Notes: generated by a model not told the origin, from the sequence alone. DNA of 64,000 nt from Vibrio maritimus (GCA_000755425.1 BBMT01000006.1:248001-312000); one strand, 5' to 3'. Counted from the first letter of the stretch, positions 46,843-55,788 are shown. Program-made: numbers and translations.

Positions 46843-47807
46843 CTATAGAATACTAGATAATGGACTAGTAACCCCGCTTGCCCCTCTGTTTAACACGTGA
46901 GTGTATATTTGCGTTGTCTTAACATCTGTATGACCTAGCTGTTCTTGAACCGTACGAATATCAGCACCGCTTTCCAATAGATGCGTCGCGAATGAATGTC
47001 GCAGCGTGTGACATGTTACCGTTTTACGTAAATTGGCCTTTTTCGCCGCGGTTCTTACCGCTCTTTGTAAAGTTGAAGAATGAACGTGTTGCCTTCGAAG
47101 CAAGTCACTTCGCGGATCCTGACTTAACTTGGCCGAAGGAAATAAGTAATGCCAACCGAAATCAAGATGAGCATTAGGATATTTTCTTGTTAAAGCATGC
47201 GGCAGATAGACACCGGCATAGCCCTGCGTACGATAGTCCATTTGGTAATAGTTTCTAGCCCTATTAATTTGCTCCTCTAGCGGGTTACGTAGCTCATTGG
47301 CTAAGGTAACCACTCTATTCTTAGCTCCTTTCCCCTGCCACACACGTAAGGCGCCATAATCGAAATCGACTTCGTTGATTCTTAATCGAACACATTCCAT
47401 TACGCGTAATCCGGAACCATACATAATTTGCATCGGTAGTAAAAAGTTAGGATTAGTGCACTTCATTAGCTGTGATACTTCTTGTTGAGTTAAAACTACC
47501 GGCAGTTTGGTCTCTTGGACTGAACGCTTAAATTTCAGATCCTTATCTAAAGGTGTTTTTTGTATTTCTTTGTACAAGAAGTGCAGAGCATTCAATGCGA
47601 GCTTCTGTGTCTTTGGAGCAAGGTTTAGCTTTGTCGCCAGAAAGGTAAGGTAAGCTTCGACTTCCTCAGAGCCCATATCTCTTGGGTGTTTCTTACCATG
47701 GAAATGATGAACCGCTTAATCCAATATAAATACGCTTCAATCGTTCGCTTCGCGTACTGCCTGGTGTACATGTATTCAGAGATGTGTAAGAGGTACAGTG
47801 ATTTCAT
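46843..47807 (-). CDS. intIA: Integron integrase IntIA (frameshift)
   Basis: Site-specific tyrosine recombinase moving cassettes between attC and attI. About 322 residues. Arm domain [22 protein letters not shown]; one T is lost near 47703 ([24 protein letters not shown]). Catalytic residues are in [13 protein letters not shown] (Arg), [14 protein letters not shown] (His, Arg), [14 protein letters not shown] (His, Tyr). The integron-specific insert [30 protein letters not shown] is present. A LexA-like box lies just upstream of the start. Confidence 0.95.
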
Positions 47808-47820
47808 AGCAGGTAAGGGC

Positions 47821-47836
47821 ATGTATAAATAAACAG
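47821..47836. promoter_or_regulatory. LexA-like box in the intIA promoter
   Basis: ATGTATAAATAAACAG fits CTGT-N8-ACAG with one mismatch, 14 bp upstream of the intIA ATG. SOS control of intIA is established in V. cholerae; here it is inferred from the site. Confidence 0.65.
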
Positions 47837-47959
47837 TATCTTTGGTTTTAGAGTATGCTTGAAGCTATATAAGCATAATGTTGCTTATCGTGAGTGATGT
47901 CACATAAAGAAGTAACGTAACCTACTGATTGCATTAGATGTTCATGTTAGATTGGTGTT

Positions 47960-48031
47960 TTACTGTTCTGAGGCAGGGGCGGTAGCGTGGGGGAGTTATA
48001 GGCGCGTGGTGCGGGCTAATATATGTTAGGT
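47960..48031. other. attI recombination site
   Basis: The first cassette begins at a G-TTAGGT core (48025-48031), upstream of the first cassette gene and divergent from intIA. The left limit is approximate. Confidence 0.7.
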
Positions 48032-48046
48032 ATTTCAAGGAGTAGT

Positions 48047-48433
48047 ATGGAAACTACAGTAGAACAAGCCATTAAGTTTTTTGAACTTTATCAGACCATG
48101 TTTGACAGTGGCGACATGGAGGCTTTCTCCACATTTTTTGCAGAGCCATTTATCAGCGTTAGACCAGACGGTTCCGTTCAGTCGATGCCAACGAATAAAT
48201 GTGCATCGAAATTTTTCAGTGATGTATATGATAATTGGACAGCGGAAGGCTACTCTTCATTTCGTACAAAGGACTTTCAGGTTACCCCTATTGGCAAGGA
48301 TAGTATGCTGGTGACTTTCACATGGGTAATGCTAAATGACAGCCAGAGTGCAATCAGAGAGTGGCGCCAATCATATAACTTGCTTTCAAAAAGTAATTCG
48401 TGGGTAGTCATCACGTCTACATTTCATGCGTAG
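48047..48433 (+). CDS. Cassette 1: NTF2/SnoaL-like protein
   Basis: A 128-residue protein with the alpha+beta cone layout of NTF2-like proteins (TVEQAIKFFELYQTMFDSGDMEAFSTFFAEPFISVRPDG). No catalytic residues are evident. The ATG at 48047 follows CAAGGAGTAGT. As the first cassette it is the best expressed from an attI-side promoter. Confidence 0.65.
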   Translation: METTVEQAIKFFELYQTMFDSGDMEAFSTFFAEPFISVRPDGSVQSMPTNKCASKFFSDVYDNWTAEGYSSFRTKDFQVTPIGKDSMLVTFTWVMLNDSQSAIREWRQSYNLLSKSNSWVVITSTFHA

Positions 48434-48445
48434 CGTAGCTTAACC

Positions 48446-48566
48446 TAACTAATTGCTTAACAGGGACTCCTAACGCTTGGCCACTTTCATTCAAATCAGC
48501 TTCAGTGTTTAGGGCACAAATTTTAAGTTAGGTGGTATAGCGTTATCGCCCGTTAGCAAGGCGTTA
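48446..48566 (+). repeat. attC site 1
   Basis: From TAACTAATTGC to GGCGTTA; about 121 bp. Its middle (TTTAGGGCACAA) resembles attC 9. Confidence 0.8.
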
Positions 48567-48596
48567 GCTTTTTTAATACATGTGGAGTAAATCTAA

Positions 48597-49172
48597 ATGC
48601 TCAAGGATGACGGTAAAGAGTACATTGTTAAACTCATCGGTGGAAAATTTTTATTAATAGTTCTCACATTACTATATTTCGGCGGTGTTGCTCTCAATGA
48701 CAACAATTTTTTAATCAGTAATTGGGGGCTAACCTCAGTCAAGATATTTGTGATTCTAACTTTACTTGTGGTTTTGGTTTTTTCATCGCTGATAGCAACA
48801 CTTGGGGATATCAATGTTGAGCAATGGGTATTCAAACACACTGATCCAGAACCATATAAAGAATTAACTAAGTTTGATGCTATACTAGCGCATTACACAA
48901 ATGTCGCTACAGTTGGGCTATTTATTATCGTTCTAATGTATACGATGAAGTCTTATTTCATTGACTATCCAAGGCTAGTATCATTTATCGTAATGATTGT
49001 CATAGCCTTAGTTTTTGCTTTATATAGTGTTCTTTTCTTTAAATTAGCAAGGCGTTTTGCTCAGGAAAAATCAAAAGTATGGGTGTACGCAATTATCATA
49101 GCCCTTATATTTAGTGTGGATAGTATGGCTATTCAAGTGTTCATTGCATCGGTACCTGACGCCAAAAGCTAA
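48597..49172 (+). CDS. Cassette 2: four-helix membrane protein
   Basis: A 191-residue inner-membrane protein with hydrophobic spans near residues 17-35, 47-68, 97-115 and 125-150, plus a last near 162-182. No family recognised. Acidic loop (EQWVFKHTDPEPYKELTKFD) between helices 2 and 3. Confidence 0.7.
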   Translation: MLKDDGKEYIVKLIGGKFLLIVLTLLYFGGVALNDNNFLISNWGLTSVKIFVILTLLVVLVFSSLIATLGDINVEQWVFKHTDPEPYKELTKFDAILAHYTNVATVGLFIIVLMYTMKSYFIDYPRLVSFIVMIVIALVFALYSVLFFKLARRFAQEKSKVWVYAIIIALIFSVDSMAIQVFIASVPDAKS

Positions 49173-49286
49173 CAAATTGTTTAAGCAGGCAGCTAACCGT
49201 CGGCGATTTCGGCTTGGTTGAGTTTAGTGATTACGGTGTATTTGTTTGGTTGTAGTGGTAGTTAGCTGCTACTTAACAAGGCGTTA
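49170..49286 (+). repeat. attC site 2
   Basis: From TAACAAATTGTTTAAGC to AAGGCGTTA, about 117 bp; contains the GGTTGAGTTTAGTGATTACGG core shared by several sites. Confidence 0.9.
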
Positions 49287-49305
49287 GATTTTGTGAGGGC
49301 TATAA

Positions 49306-49725
49306 GTGAATTACAATGAAGCAGTGGATATTTTGGAACTGCCTGAAAATTACAATGAATCTGATATTAATCGGTCATTTCGTAAGTTAGCTAGTAAGTA
49401 TCATCCAGATAAAGGTGGTGATTCTGAATACATGAAGAAAATTATTGAGGCTAAACAAGTGCTAGACCAAGAGAACCTGAAGAATACGGGTTTAACAGTT
49501 AAGCAGCTAGAAATAGCTCTACAAACAATTGAGACGAAGAAAACAGAACTAGAAAAGTATGAAAGAGTAGTCAGAAAATTAGAATCAGTAGCAACGACTA
49601 GGGTAGTTGGTTCACTAAAGAGTAAGAAAAGTATGGCTTATATAGCAAGTGCTAGTTTTTTAGGGGCTACATTTTTAAGTAAAGAAGTACCAAAGGAAAT
49701 TTTTCTTTATTTACTCCCTACGTGA
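49306..49725 (+). CDS. Cassette 3a: DnaJ-domain protein
   Basis: A 139-residue protein from GTG 49306. The J domain lies at residues 1-60 with the HPD motif in KYHPDKGGDSEYMKKI. A coiled coil follows (LEIALQTIETKKTELEKYERVVRKLES), then a hydrophobic segment (AYIASASFLGATFL) that could anchor it in the membrane. It should stimulate an Hsp70. Its stop overlaps the GTG of the next frame (GTGA), so it is either coupled to 3b or one protein split by a lost base. Confidence 0.75.
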   Translation: MNYNEAVDILELPENYNESDINRSFRKLASKYHPDKGGDSEYMKKIIEAKQVLDQENLKNTGLTVKQLEIALQTIETKKTELEKYERVVRKLESVATTRVVGSLKSKKSMAYIASASFLGATFLSKEVPKEIFLYLLPT

Positions 49726-50351
49726 TTGAAAAACCCACACCTGTACAAGAACCAGTTCTACCTTTAAAGATTAAGAGTGAGTTAAACAAAGAAAAATGGG
49801 ATTTTGGTGGTGAAGTTCAGAGCGAAGAAAAAAATAGTGTAAGTTCTGATATTGAAACTCAGGAGTTGGTAAATAAGTATGAGCATGAGTTGAAGCAGTA
49901 TAATCAATATGTAACGACTTTCGCTATGTATCAAGAACAACAAAGTCAAATAAGTCGCTTTAAAGTCATTTGGTACAGCTTCATGTTTGCGATTGCAGGA
50001 TATTCCGGATTATTTGGCTGGCGATGTCAGCACTGGGTTCGACGTGTTGAAGAAGATCTCGAAGAGGTCATGTCTAACCTGAGAATTAAATCTAGGTATG
50101 TTCTTACTTTAAAAGAAATTTTTGATGGAACACTACCAAATCAGTGGACTTTGGAAGAACTAGAAGTAGCATTGCTCGAGAATAAATTTAAAAATAACAT
50201 GTTGAATAAGTTACATATGAGCTTGGGCACTAGCAAATTAAGTCAGCTGTTGATAGCAAAAGGTCAAGAAAATGGATTTGTTAGTATGCTCCAAGGAAAT
50301 GAAGAGAATGACTTTCAAGAAATATATAGTTTGGTAGCAAAAAAAATCTAA
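49722..50351 (+). CDS. Cassette 3b: coupled coiled-coil membrane protein
   Basis: A 209-residue continuation or partner of the DnaJ protein. A proline-rich start (EKPTPVQEPVLPLK), a coiled coil, one membrane span (FKVIWYSFMFAIAGYSGLFGW), then a soluble helical C-terminal domain. Given the many one-base losses in this sequence, fusion with 3a into a single J-domain membrane protein of about 348 residues is quite possible. Confidence 0.65.
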   Translation: MIEKPTPVQEPVLPLKIKSELNKEKWDFGGEVQSEEKNSVSSDIETQELVNKYEHELKQYNQYVTTFAMYQEQQSQISRFKVIWYSFMFAIAGYSGLFGWRCQHWVRRVEEDLEEVMSNLRIKSRYVLTLKEIFDGTLPNQWTLEELEVALLENKFKNNMLNKLHMSLGTSKLSQLLIAKGQENGFVSMLQGNEENDFQEIYSLVAKKI

Positions 50352-50470
50352 CAAAGCATTTAAGAGTGATTCCCAACGCTTGGCATTTTTCATTTCATCG
50401 TTGGGTTTTGTGTTTACGGTGGTATGGTTAGGTTTCGTGGTAGCGTTGCTCACACCTTAATGCGGCGTTA
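50349..50470 (+). repeat. attC site 3
   Basis: From TAACAAAGCATTTAAGAG to GGCGTTA, about 122 bp; the left arm CCAACGCTTGGC resembles attC 7. Confidence 0.88.
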
Positions 50471-50487
50471 TATTTCTGGAGAGAATA

Positions 50488-50943
50488 GTGGAAAATAATA
50501 TTCGAAAATTCGACCGTATAGTGGCATTAATCTTTGCTGATCTGTATAGAAAGTTCCCTGTAAAGAGCCATGTATGCGTTTATACACTATTTGATTGCAC
50601 AGAACATGGTCACTGGAATGAGGGTGTCTGGTATGAACCTGAAGATTTAGCTGACAGTGACCGAGAGTTCTATGTTCATACGGTAAAGTGGTTGATAGAC
50701 TCGGGTTATGTCATCGGAACTATTGAACATCATAATAACTCTAGTATTACTCTGTCTATGAAGGGGCTTCAGTTGTTAAAATCAGTTCCAGATTCTTTGG
50801 ATAGCTCTGAATCATTGGGAGAACAGTTATTATCGATTGTTAACTCCGGAGCTAAAGATTCCGCTGCACAACTTATAAGTAAAGCGCTGAGCTATGACAA
50901 CCTTATTTCTCAAGTTAGTAACTTCTTCAGTTCAGCGTCATAA
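50488..50943 (+). CDS. Cassette 4: hypothetical protein
   Basis: A 151-residue soluble protein from GTG 50488 (RBS GGAGAG). A winged-helix-like pattern is suggested by FYVHTVKWLIDSGYVIGTIEHHNNSSITLSMKGLQLL; no named family. The C-terminal part is Ser-rich and helical. Confidence 0.65.
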   Translation: MENNIRKFDRIVALIFADLYRKFPVKSHVCVYTLFDCTEHGHWNEGVWYEPEDLADSDREFYVHTVKWLIDSGYVIGTIEHHNNSSITLSMKGLQLLKSVPDSLDSSESLGEQLLSIVNSGAKDSAAQLISKALSYDNLISQVSNFFSSAS

Positions 50944-50946
50944 ATA

Positions 50947-51063
50947 TAACAAATTACTTAAGTCGACAGCTAACAGTTGGCGATTTTATTTTGGTTGAGT
51001 TCAGTGATTCAGGTGGTTTTGCTAGAGTGTCGTGGTAGTTAGATGCAACTTAGCAAGGCGTTA
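50947..51063 (+). repeat. attC site 4
   Basis: From TAACAAATTACTTAAG to AAGGCGTTA; GGTTGAGTTCAGTGATTCAGG core. Confidence 0.88.
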
Positions 51064-51133
51064 TGTGCCAATGGCAATCAAACACTTTCAAAGAAATGGA
51101 CTTAAAACTAAATACAGGAATGGAGAAACTGAA

Positions 51134-51631
51134 TTGAATAAAATAAACATGATTGTCATTTTTCTTTTGAGCATGAATCTAACTGCGACAATATGGTTTG
51201 GTATGCAGGATCGAAAAGTTCACGTAGAGGACATAGCGAGTCAAATATCACAGCATGATTTACCAGATTTTATCACAAAAAAAGATCTGTCTATGTTGTT
51301 TGATCAGCTTAAAACGGCATATAACTCAGGAAGTAATAGAACGCTATATAACTTTTTAGGTTCGAAGTTTAAATCAGAGTGGTCTTTCTACGATGTTGAA
51401 GAAAGTTTAATAAAAATTAAGAAGTTTGCTCCAAAAATAGAAAGTGGATCATATTCCCATTCAAAGCTTGTTGCAGGTGATGGAAACGTTGTTAAGTACG
51501 ACTTAATATATGACTTGAAATTGCCTAGTAATACTTCGCTAGGTAGCACAGGAAAGTTGACTGTTACGATATTAGTTACTAGCTCAAAATTTGAAACTGC
51601 GGGTATTTATTTGAATGTTGATCAGAGTTAA
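51134..51631 (+). CDS. Cassette 5: membrane-anchored exported protein
   Basis: A 165-residue protein with an N-terminal anchor (NMIVIFLLSMNLTATIWFGMQ) and an extracytoplasmic domain of unknown fold (DVEESLIKIKKFAPKIESGSYS). The TTG at 51134 is chosen because GGAGA lies 7 bp before it; ATG 51071 upstream is the alternative. Confidence 0.6.
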   Translation: MNKINMIVIFLLSMNLTATIWFGMQDRKVHVEDIASQISQHDLPDFITKKDLSMLFDQLKTAYNSGSNRTLYNFLGSKFKSEWSFYDVEESLIKIKKFAPKIESGSYSHSKLVAGDGNVVKYDLIYDLKLPSNTSLGSTGKLTVTILVTSSKFETAGIYLNVDQS

Positions 51632-51644
51632 TAGTAAAAGCACA

Positions 51645-51733
51645 TAACAAGGAGCTTAAGTTGGATTCGTCACGCGTGCCGACTCGCTATCGTTCAAACA
51701 TAGCACGTGTTACTCACCATTAGCTTGGCGTTA
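51645..51733 (+). repeat. attC site 5
   Basis: A short site, 89 bp, from TAACAAGGAGCTTAAG to TTGGCGTTA, of a different sequence family (CACGCGTGCC/TAGCACGTGT arms). Confidence 0.8.
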
Positions 51734-51759
51734 ATTTCCTTATCGATTTCGGAGAATAA

Positions 51760-52149
51760 ATGGAAGTAATCATCGAACAAGAAATCGCGTTGCACCAATT
51801 CGAAGTCAGACAAGATAAAGTAAAAATCGAGCGACTTATCCATCCAGATTTTAGAGAAGTTGGCAGATCAGGTAATAGCTACGACTTCAAATCAATTGTT
51901 CGAATGATGGAAGCGGAGAAACCATCAAACGTGCAGGTACACTCTCAGAACTATGAATGTGTTGCACTAGAACCAACGGTTCAACTGTTGACCTATGAAA
52001 CCGCGTTAATCGATGACAGTGGGCAAATTAGCAACTTCGCAAAGCGCAGCTCCATTTGGGTTCTTGTCGGAGAGCTTTGGCAGCTTAAATATCATCAAGG
52101 TACGCCATGCGACATATTAGAAATAAAGGTAACGCGCAAGGGCACCTAA
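51760..52149 (+). CDS. Cassette 6: DUF4440 (NTF2-like) protein
   Basis: A 129-residue protein of the DUF4440 family (EIALHQFEVRQDKVKIERLIHPDFREVGRSGNSYD, SIWVLVGELWQLKYHQGTP). A small-molecule-binding cone fold; function unknown. Confidence 0.82.
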   Translation: MEVIIEQEIALHQFEVRQDKVKIERLIHPDFREVGRSGNSYDFKSIVRMMEAEKPSNVQVHSQNYECVALEPTVQLLTYETALIDDSGQISNFAKRSSIWVLVGELWQLKYHQGTPCDILEIKVTRKGT

Positions 52150-52246
52150 CAAGTTACTCAAGTGGGCGCGTAACGTTCGGCGGTTTTGGTTTGAAGTTAC
52201 GGAAGCTTGGTAAAGTTAGACGTATGCGCCACTTAGTGAGGCGTTA
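52147..52246 (+). repeat. attC site 6
   Basis: From TAACAAGTTACTCAAG to GAGGCGTTA, 100 bp; GGTTTGAAGTTACGGAA core, shared with attC 13, 15 and 19. Confidence 0.88.
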
Positions 52247-52307
52247 TGTTCTCAGTGCTTTGTAGTCACGATATAATTGCCGTTTTTATTAGTATTATGG
52301 TGTTTAA

Positions 52308-52787
52308 ATGAACGATAAAAATGCACGACTTGAGCTGTTACATATTCAATTAGAGCTTAATAATCAAAGAACTCAACATATGAGACACTTTATTGACCAA
52401 TATTACTGTTATAAAAACAATTATGTTACGTCAACAGGGAAAGCTAGTTGGGAGAAGATTTTATGGCATGGATATGTTTCTGAAGCTGCAGTGATGGAGA
52501 AGGATAGAAGCAAGGTTACTAAAGAGCACATTATTCCTCTGAAAGTCATCGTCCAAGAATTAAAGCAATTAGCTATTGACGCTGAAGTATCTTTAAATAC
52601 GATTCAAAAATGTATAGATGACAATTTAATTTTTGCAACTATAACCAAGGAAGAGGATGCTAGATTAAGAGCATTAAAAGTGAACAGTTCAATGCCTAAA
52701 GGTTATTACCTTCCAGGTGATGCTATGTATAAGGACAAATTTTGTCGTTATAAATTGGCAAAAATCGAACTTTTGGATCGAACATAA
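52308..52787 (+). CDS. Cassette 7: hypothetical protein
   Basis: A 159-residue basic soluble protein. The region TSTGKASWEKILWHGYVSEAAVMEKDRSKVTKEHIIPLKVI vaguely recalls HNH-type proteins (EHIIPL), but no full motif is visible, so no function is assigned. Confidence 0.6.
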   Translation: MNDKNARLELLHIQLELNNQRTQHMRHFIDQYYCYKNNYVTSTGKASWEKILWHGYVSEAAVMEKDRSKVTKEHIIPLKVIVQELKQLAIDAEVSLNTIQKCIDDNLIFATITKEEDARLRALKVNSSMPKGYYLPGDAMYKDKFCRYKLAKIELLDRT

Positions 52788-52905
52788 CAAGCTATTTAAA
52801 AGTGATTCGCAACGCGTGGCATTTTTTACTAGGCGTTGTGTTTAGTTGTTAAGGTAGTATGCAGCGGCATCGGTATTGCGTTGCTCACACCTTAACTGGG
52901 CGTTA
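52785..52905 (+). repeat. attC site 7
   Basis: From TAACAAGCTATTTAAAAG to GGGCGTTA, about 121 bp. Confidence 0.88.
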
Positions 52906-52941
52906 GAAAACTTTTTAGGTTCAATTGACAAGGAGTAGTTA

Positions 52942-53402
52942 GTGCAAGTAAATAAGGAAATCGAAGTAGTTTTAGCTAGTCGTTGGTCTCGGTTTTGGGC
53001 AGCTTTTATTGATGGTCTAGTTATGATAGTAGCCTACATGCCAATTGTTTTTATTGAGCAACTGGAGCAGATATTCTACCAGTCTAATAATTATCTTCTC
53101 GATATTGTGTATTTTTTTACATGTTACTTACTTTTAAATGGCTATCTGTTGCACAAGTATGGTCAAACGATAGGAAAGAATGTTTTCGAAATTTCCATTG
53201 TAGGCATAGATAACCAGCGTATGGGATTCAGGGAAATTGTACTAAAGCGTTGGATTCCAGGCCATCTAATGGTGCTAATTCCTTTCTTGCCAATAATTGA
53301 TATATTGTTTATTTTTCGTAAAGATCGTCGCTGTTTGCATGACTTATAGCGAAGAGTAAGGTTATAGATATATCAAAACCAAAAGAGCTAGACTTTAGCT
53401 AG
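52942..53402 (+). CDS. Cassette 8: RDD-family membrane protein (frameshift)
   Basis: About 153 residues with three membrane spans. RDD signature ASRWSRFWAAFIDGLVMIVAYM and GQTIGKNVFEISIVG. An early stop follows RRCLHDL; adding one A near 53347 gives HDLIAKSKVIDISKPKELDFS, the normal RDD ending, with the stop at 53400-53402 just before the attC. Function of RDD proteins is mostly unknown; some exchange ions. Confidence 0.83.
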
Positions 53403-53416
53403 GCGGACTAGTTTTC

Positions 53417-53507
53417 TAACAAATCGTTTTTGGTTTGAATTGAGTATAGTGATTAAGGTGGCCTTGCTTGAGTGTCGTGGTCGTTAGCTGCAACTTAGCA
53501 AGGCGTT
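53417..53507 (+). repeat. attC site 8
   Basis: From TAACAAATCG to AAGGCGTTA, 91 bp; lacks part of the left arm compared with attC 4. Confidence 0.82.
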
Positions 53508-53526
53508 ATGCGTAGATGGAGGAAAC

Positions 53527-54015
53527 ATGGATAATCAGGGAAAGCTGTTCTTCTTCTGTGGCAAAATGGGATCAGGCAAATCGACCAAATCTAAGGTTGT
53601 GGCTGCTGAAAATAATGCAGTCCTAATTTCAGAAGACGATTGGTTGTCGGCTCATTATCCTTCACAAATTCAAACATTTGACGACTACATTAAGTTCTCT
53701 AATCTCATTAAGCCTTTCGTTAAACTCCATGTTCAAAGTTTGTTGAATGTTGGGGTTAACGTTGTCATGGATTTTCCAGCAAATACTACTAAGCAAAGAG
53801 CTTGGTTTGTATCACTGTGTATCGAAGTAGATAGTGAACATGAGCTTTGGTATTTAGACTTAACAGATGAGCAATGTTTGTCCCAAATTGCTAAGCGCCG
53901 AGTAGAACAACCTGAAAGAGCTATGTTTGACACAGAGGCTGTATTTCATCATGTGACTCAATATTTTGAAGCTCCAGCAGCGAGTGAAAAACTCAGTCTG
54001 GTATGTGTGGGGTAG
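53527..54015 (+). CDS. Cassette 9: P-loop kinase-like protein
   Basis: A 162-residue zeta-toxin/AAA_33-like P-loop protein. Walker A is GKMGSGKST; a Walker B-like strand is VNVVMDFPANT; an arginine lid follows (IAKRRVEQPERAMFD). Probably phosphorylates a small molecule. Similar proteins are common integron and resistance cassettes; substrate unknown. Confidence 0.83.
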   Translation: MDNQGKLFFFCGKMGSGKSTKSKVVAAENNAVLISEDDWLSAHYPSQIQTFDDYIKFSNLIKPFVKLHVQSLLNVGVNVVMDFPANTTKQRAWFVSLCIEVDSEHELWYLDLTDEQCLSQIAKRRVEQPERAMFDTEAVFHHVTQYFEAPAASEKLSLVCVG

Positions 54016-54021
54016 TGCGCA

Positions 54022-54141
54022 TAACAAAGCGTTTAAGGCAGATTCGCAACGGTCGGCGCTTTCGGTTTAAATCTGCTTTAGTGTTTACGGCACAATGGCG
54101 AGGCTAAGTGGTGGCGTTTCTCACTACTTAAGGCGACGTTA
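54022..54141 (+). repeat. attC site 9
   Basis: From TAACAAAGCGTTTAAGG to GACGTTA, 120 bp; TTTAGTGTTTACGGCACAATGG core. Confidence 0.88.
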
Positions 54142-54175
54142 TGTGATAGGAGCTCACGTTAGATCTCCTAGTAAT

Positions 54176-54628
54176 TTACAGTCTTTTGATGAACGTGATT
54201 TTGTGGTCATTATCATCGTAATAGTGCTCTATAGCTCCCTGTTGAGCGTAGCCAATAGCACTATAAAACGATCTTGCTGTCTGAAAATCGTCTGTGCTTG
54301 AGGTTTCTACAATAAGAAGTCTTTGCCCTTGCTTGGTCAAAGTGCTTTCCATTAGTTGCATCAAGTCCCTACCGATTCCACTGCGATGGTGCTTTGGGTC
54401 AACGAGCAACATTAGTACATTCCATGTAGCATTGGTCATTTCCATTGGTAAGCAGTATGCGACACCAATCATCAGCTCGTTATCAAACTTACCGAACCAA
54501 ATTGCTTCACTTGATTCTTCTTCAAAAGTGTCAGCGATAAATGAAAGCTCTTCTGCTTCAAACATTTGTGTTTTGTTCACAAGCTCAAGCATTTTCTCTT
54601 TATCAGTAAGCTGTAATAGTCTTAGCAT
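54176..54628 (-). CDS. Cassette 10: GNAT acetyltransferase, reversed orientation
   Basis: A 150-residue acetyltransferase. The acetyl-CoA motif is LMLLVDPKHHRSGIGRDLMQLM; a C-terminal FYSAIGY segment follows. It is the only cassette gene here on the minus strand, so it cannot use an attI-side promoter and probably carries its own in 54629-54690. Confidence 0.85.
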   Translation of the reverse strand: MLRLLQLTDKEKMLELVNKTQMFEAEELSFIADTFEEESSEAIWFGKFDNELMIGVAYCLPMEMTNATWNVLMLLVDPKHHRSGIGRDLMQLMESTLTKQGQRLLIVETSSTDDFQTARSFYSAIGYAQQGAIEHYYDDNDHKITFIKRL

Positions 54629-54683
54629 AAGTACTCATATGTATCTGTTTTCCAGAAGTATATACGATGTGGGAAGTATCACA

Positions 54684-54801
54684 TAAAAAGCAATTCAAGC
54701 TGATTCGCAACTTTCGGCGCTTTCAGTTTCAATTTGTTTAGTGATTGCGGTGTAGCGTTTGAGTATCGTGGCAGCGTTGCTCACAACTTAACAGCGCGTT
54801 G
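54684..54801 (+). repeat. attC site 10 (degenerate left end)
   Basis: The left end reads TAAAAAGCAATTCAAGC (C of TAACAA lost); the right end is GCGCGTTGGGT. Core as in attC 2. Confidence 0.75.
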
Positions 54802-54817
54802 GGTAACTAGGAGTAAT

Positions 54818-55240
54818 ATGGAAGTTGTTCTTAAACCAGCGTTGGATTGGGAGTTCGCTGAGAGTCTAACGAAAGAAAATATGGCAGAGTATTATCAACG
54901 TTACGATATCTCTTGGGACACAGAAATGTTTGCTGATAGTTGGAAGAACTTAGACAATTTTGAAGTCCATGTGGACGGTCAACGAGTAGGTGTCATCCGC
55001 TTTAGTTACACGGTAAAGACTACACATCTTAGAGACTTTCAGTTGGTCAAAAGTGCTAAAGGAATGGGTATCGGAACTATTTGCCTTACATTAGTTAAAA
55101 AGCATGCAATACAGCATCATTCAGTTGAAGTAGTGCTTAGGGTATTCCCCGAAAACCCGGCGGTAGGTCTATATAAACGTGCAGGCTTTCTTGAGTCTGA
55201 CACTTGTGGAAATGTCATCGAAATGAGGTGTTCACTTTGA
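54818..55240 (+). CDS. Cassette 11: GNAT acetyltransferase
   Basis: A 140-residue GNAT protein (LRDFQLVKSAKGMGIGTICLTLVKKHA; then RVFPENPAVGLYKRAGF). The ATG at 54818 follows TAGGAG. Substrate unknown. Confidence 0.87.
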   Translation: MEVVLKPALDWEFAESLTKENMAEYYQRYDISWDTEMFADSWKNLDNFEVHVDGQRVGVIRFSYTVKTTHLRDFQLVKSAKGMGIGTICLTLVKKHAIQHHSVEVVLRVFPENPAVGLYKRAGFLESDTCGNVIEMRCSL

Positions 55241-55250
55241 GTTCGCAACC

Positions 55251-55367
55251 TAACAAATTGCTCAAGAGTGACCGCTCACCTTTCGCATTTTAGCTTCGGT
55301 TAGGTTTAGTGATTACGGTGGCTTTGTTTGGGTTTTGTGGCAGTTAGCTGCAACTTAGCAAGGCGTT
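55251..55367 (+). repeat. attC site 11
   Basis: From TAACAAATTGCTCAAGAG to AAGGCGTTA, 117 bp; core as in attC 2. Confidence 0.9.
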
Positions 55368-55388
55368 AGGCGCTTAGAGGATATTCAA

Positions 55389-55766
55389 TTGGAAACTCAT
55401 TTTGGCTCTTGTCATTGCGGTCATGTTAAGTTCGAATTTGAGGCGCAGATAGATCACGTTCGTGAATGTAATTGCTCAATCTGTTCTGTCCGAGGGACAT
55501 TGAATTTTCGGGTACCGACAGACTCATTCCGACTAATTTCTTCACCAACGAATCTATCGCAATACAAATGGGGTAGCCGAACTGCTACTGACTATTTTTG
55601 TAATAACTGCGGTGTCATGCCGTTTCGTAAGCCTAGTTATCCAACAAAGCGCGAGATTGCAGATGGTATGGTTCCTTTTACTGGTTGGGCGGTTAATTTG
55701 AGGTGTGTTAAAGGAATTTACTTCAGTAGCCTACCTGTAGTTCACATCGACGGTGCATCTCTGTGA
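55389..55766 (+). CDS. Cassette 12: GFA-family protein
   Basis: A 125-residue Mss4-like zinc protein of the GFA family from TTG 55389. Cysteine pairs: GSCHCGHVKF, ECNCSICS and FCNNCGVMPF. Members bind zinc; the name comes from glutathione-dependent formaldehyde activation, which is not shown for most. Confidence 0.87.
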   Translation: METHFGSCHCGHVKFEFEAQIDHVRECNCSICSVRGTLNFRVPTDSFRLISSPTNLSQYKWGSRTATDYFCNNCGVMPFRKPSYPTKREIADGMVPFTGWAVNLRCVKGIYFSSLPVVHIDGASL

Positions 55767-55775
55767 GTTCGCACC

Positions 55776-55788
55776 TAACAAGGTGTTA
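55776..55788 (+). repeat. Truncated attC remnant
   Basis: TAACAAGGTGTTA joins the left end of an attC directly to its right end; the central 80-110 bp are missing. The two flanking genes would move as one cassette. Confidence 0.65.
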
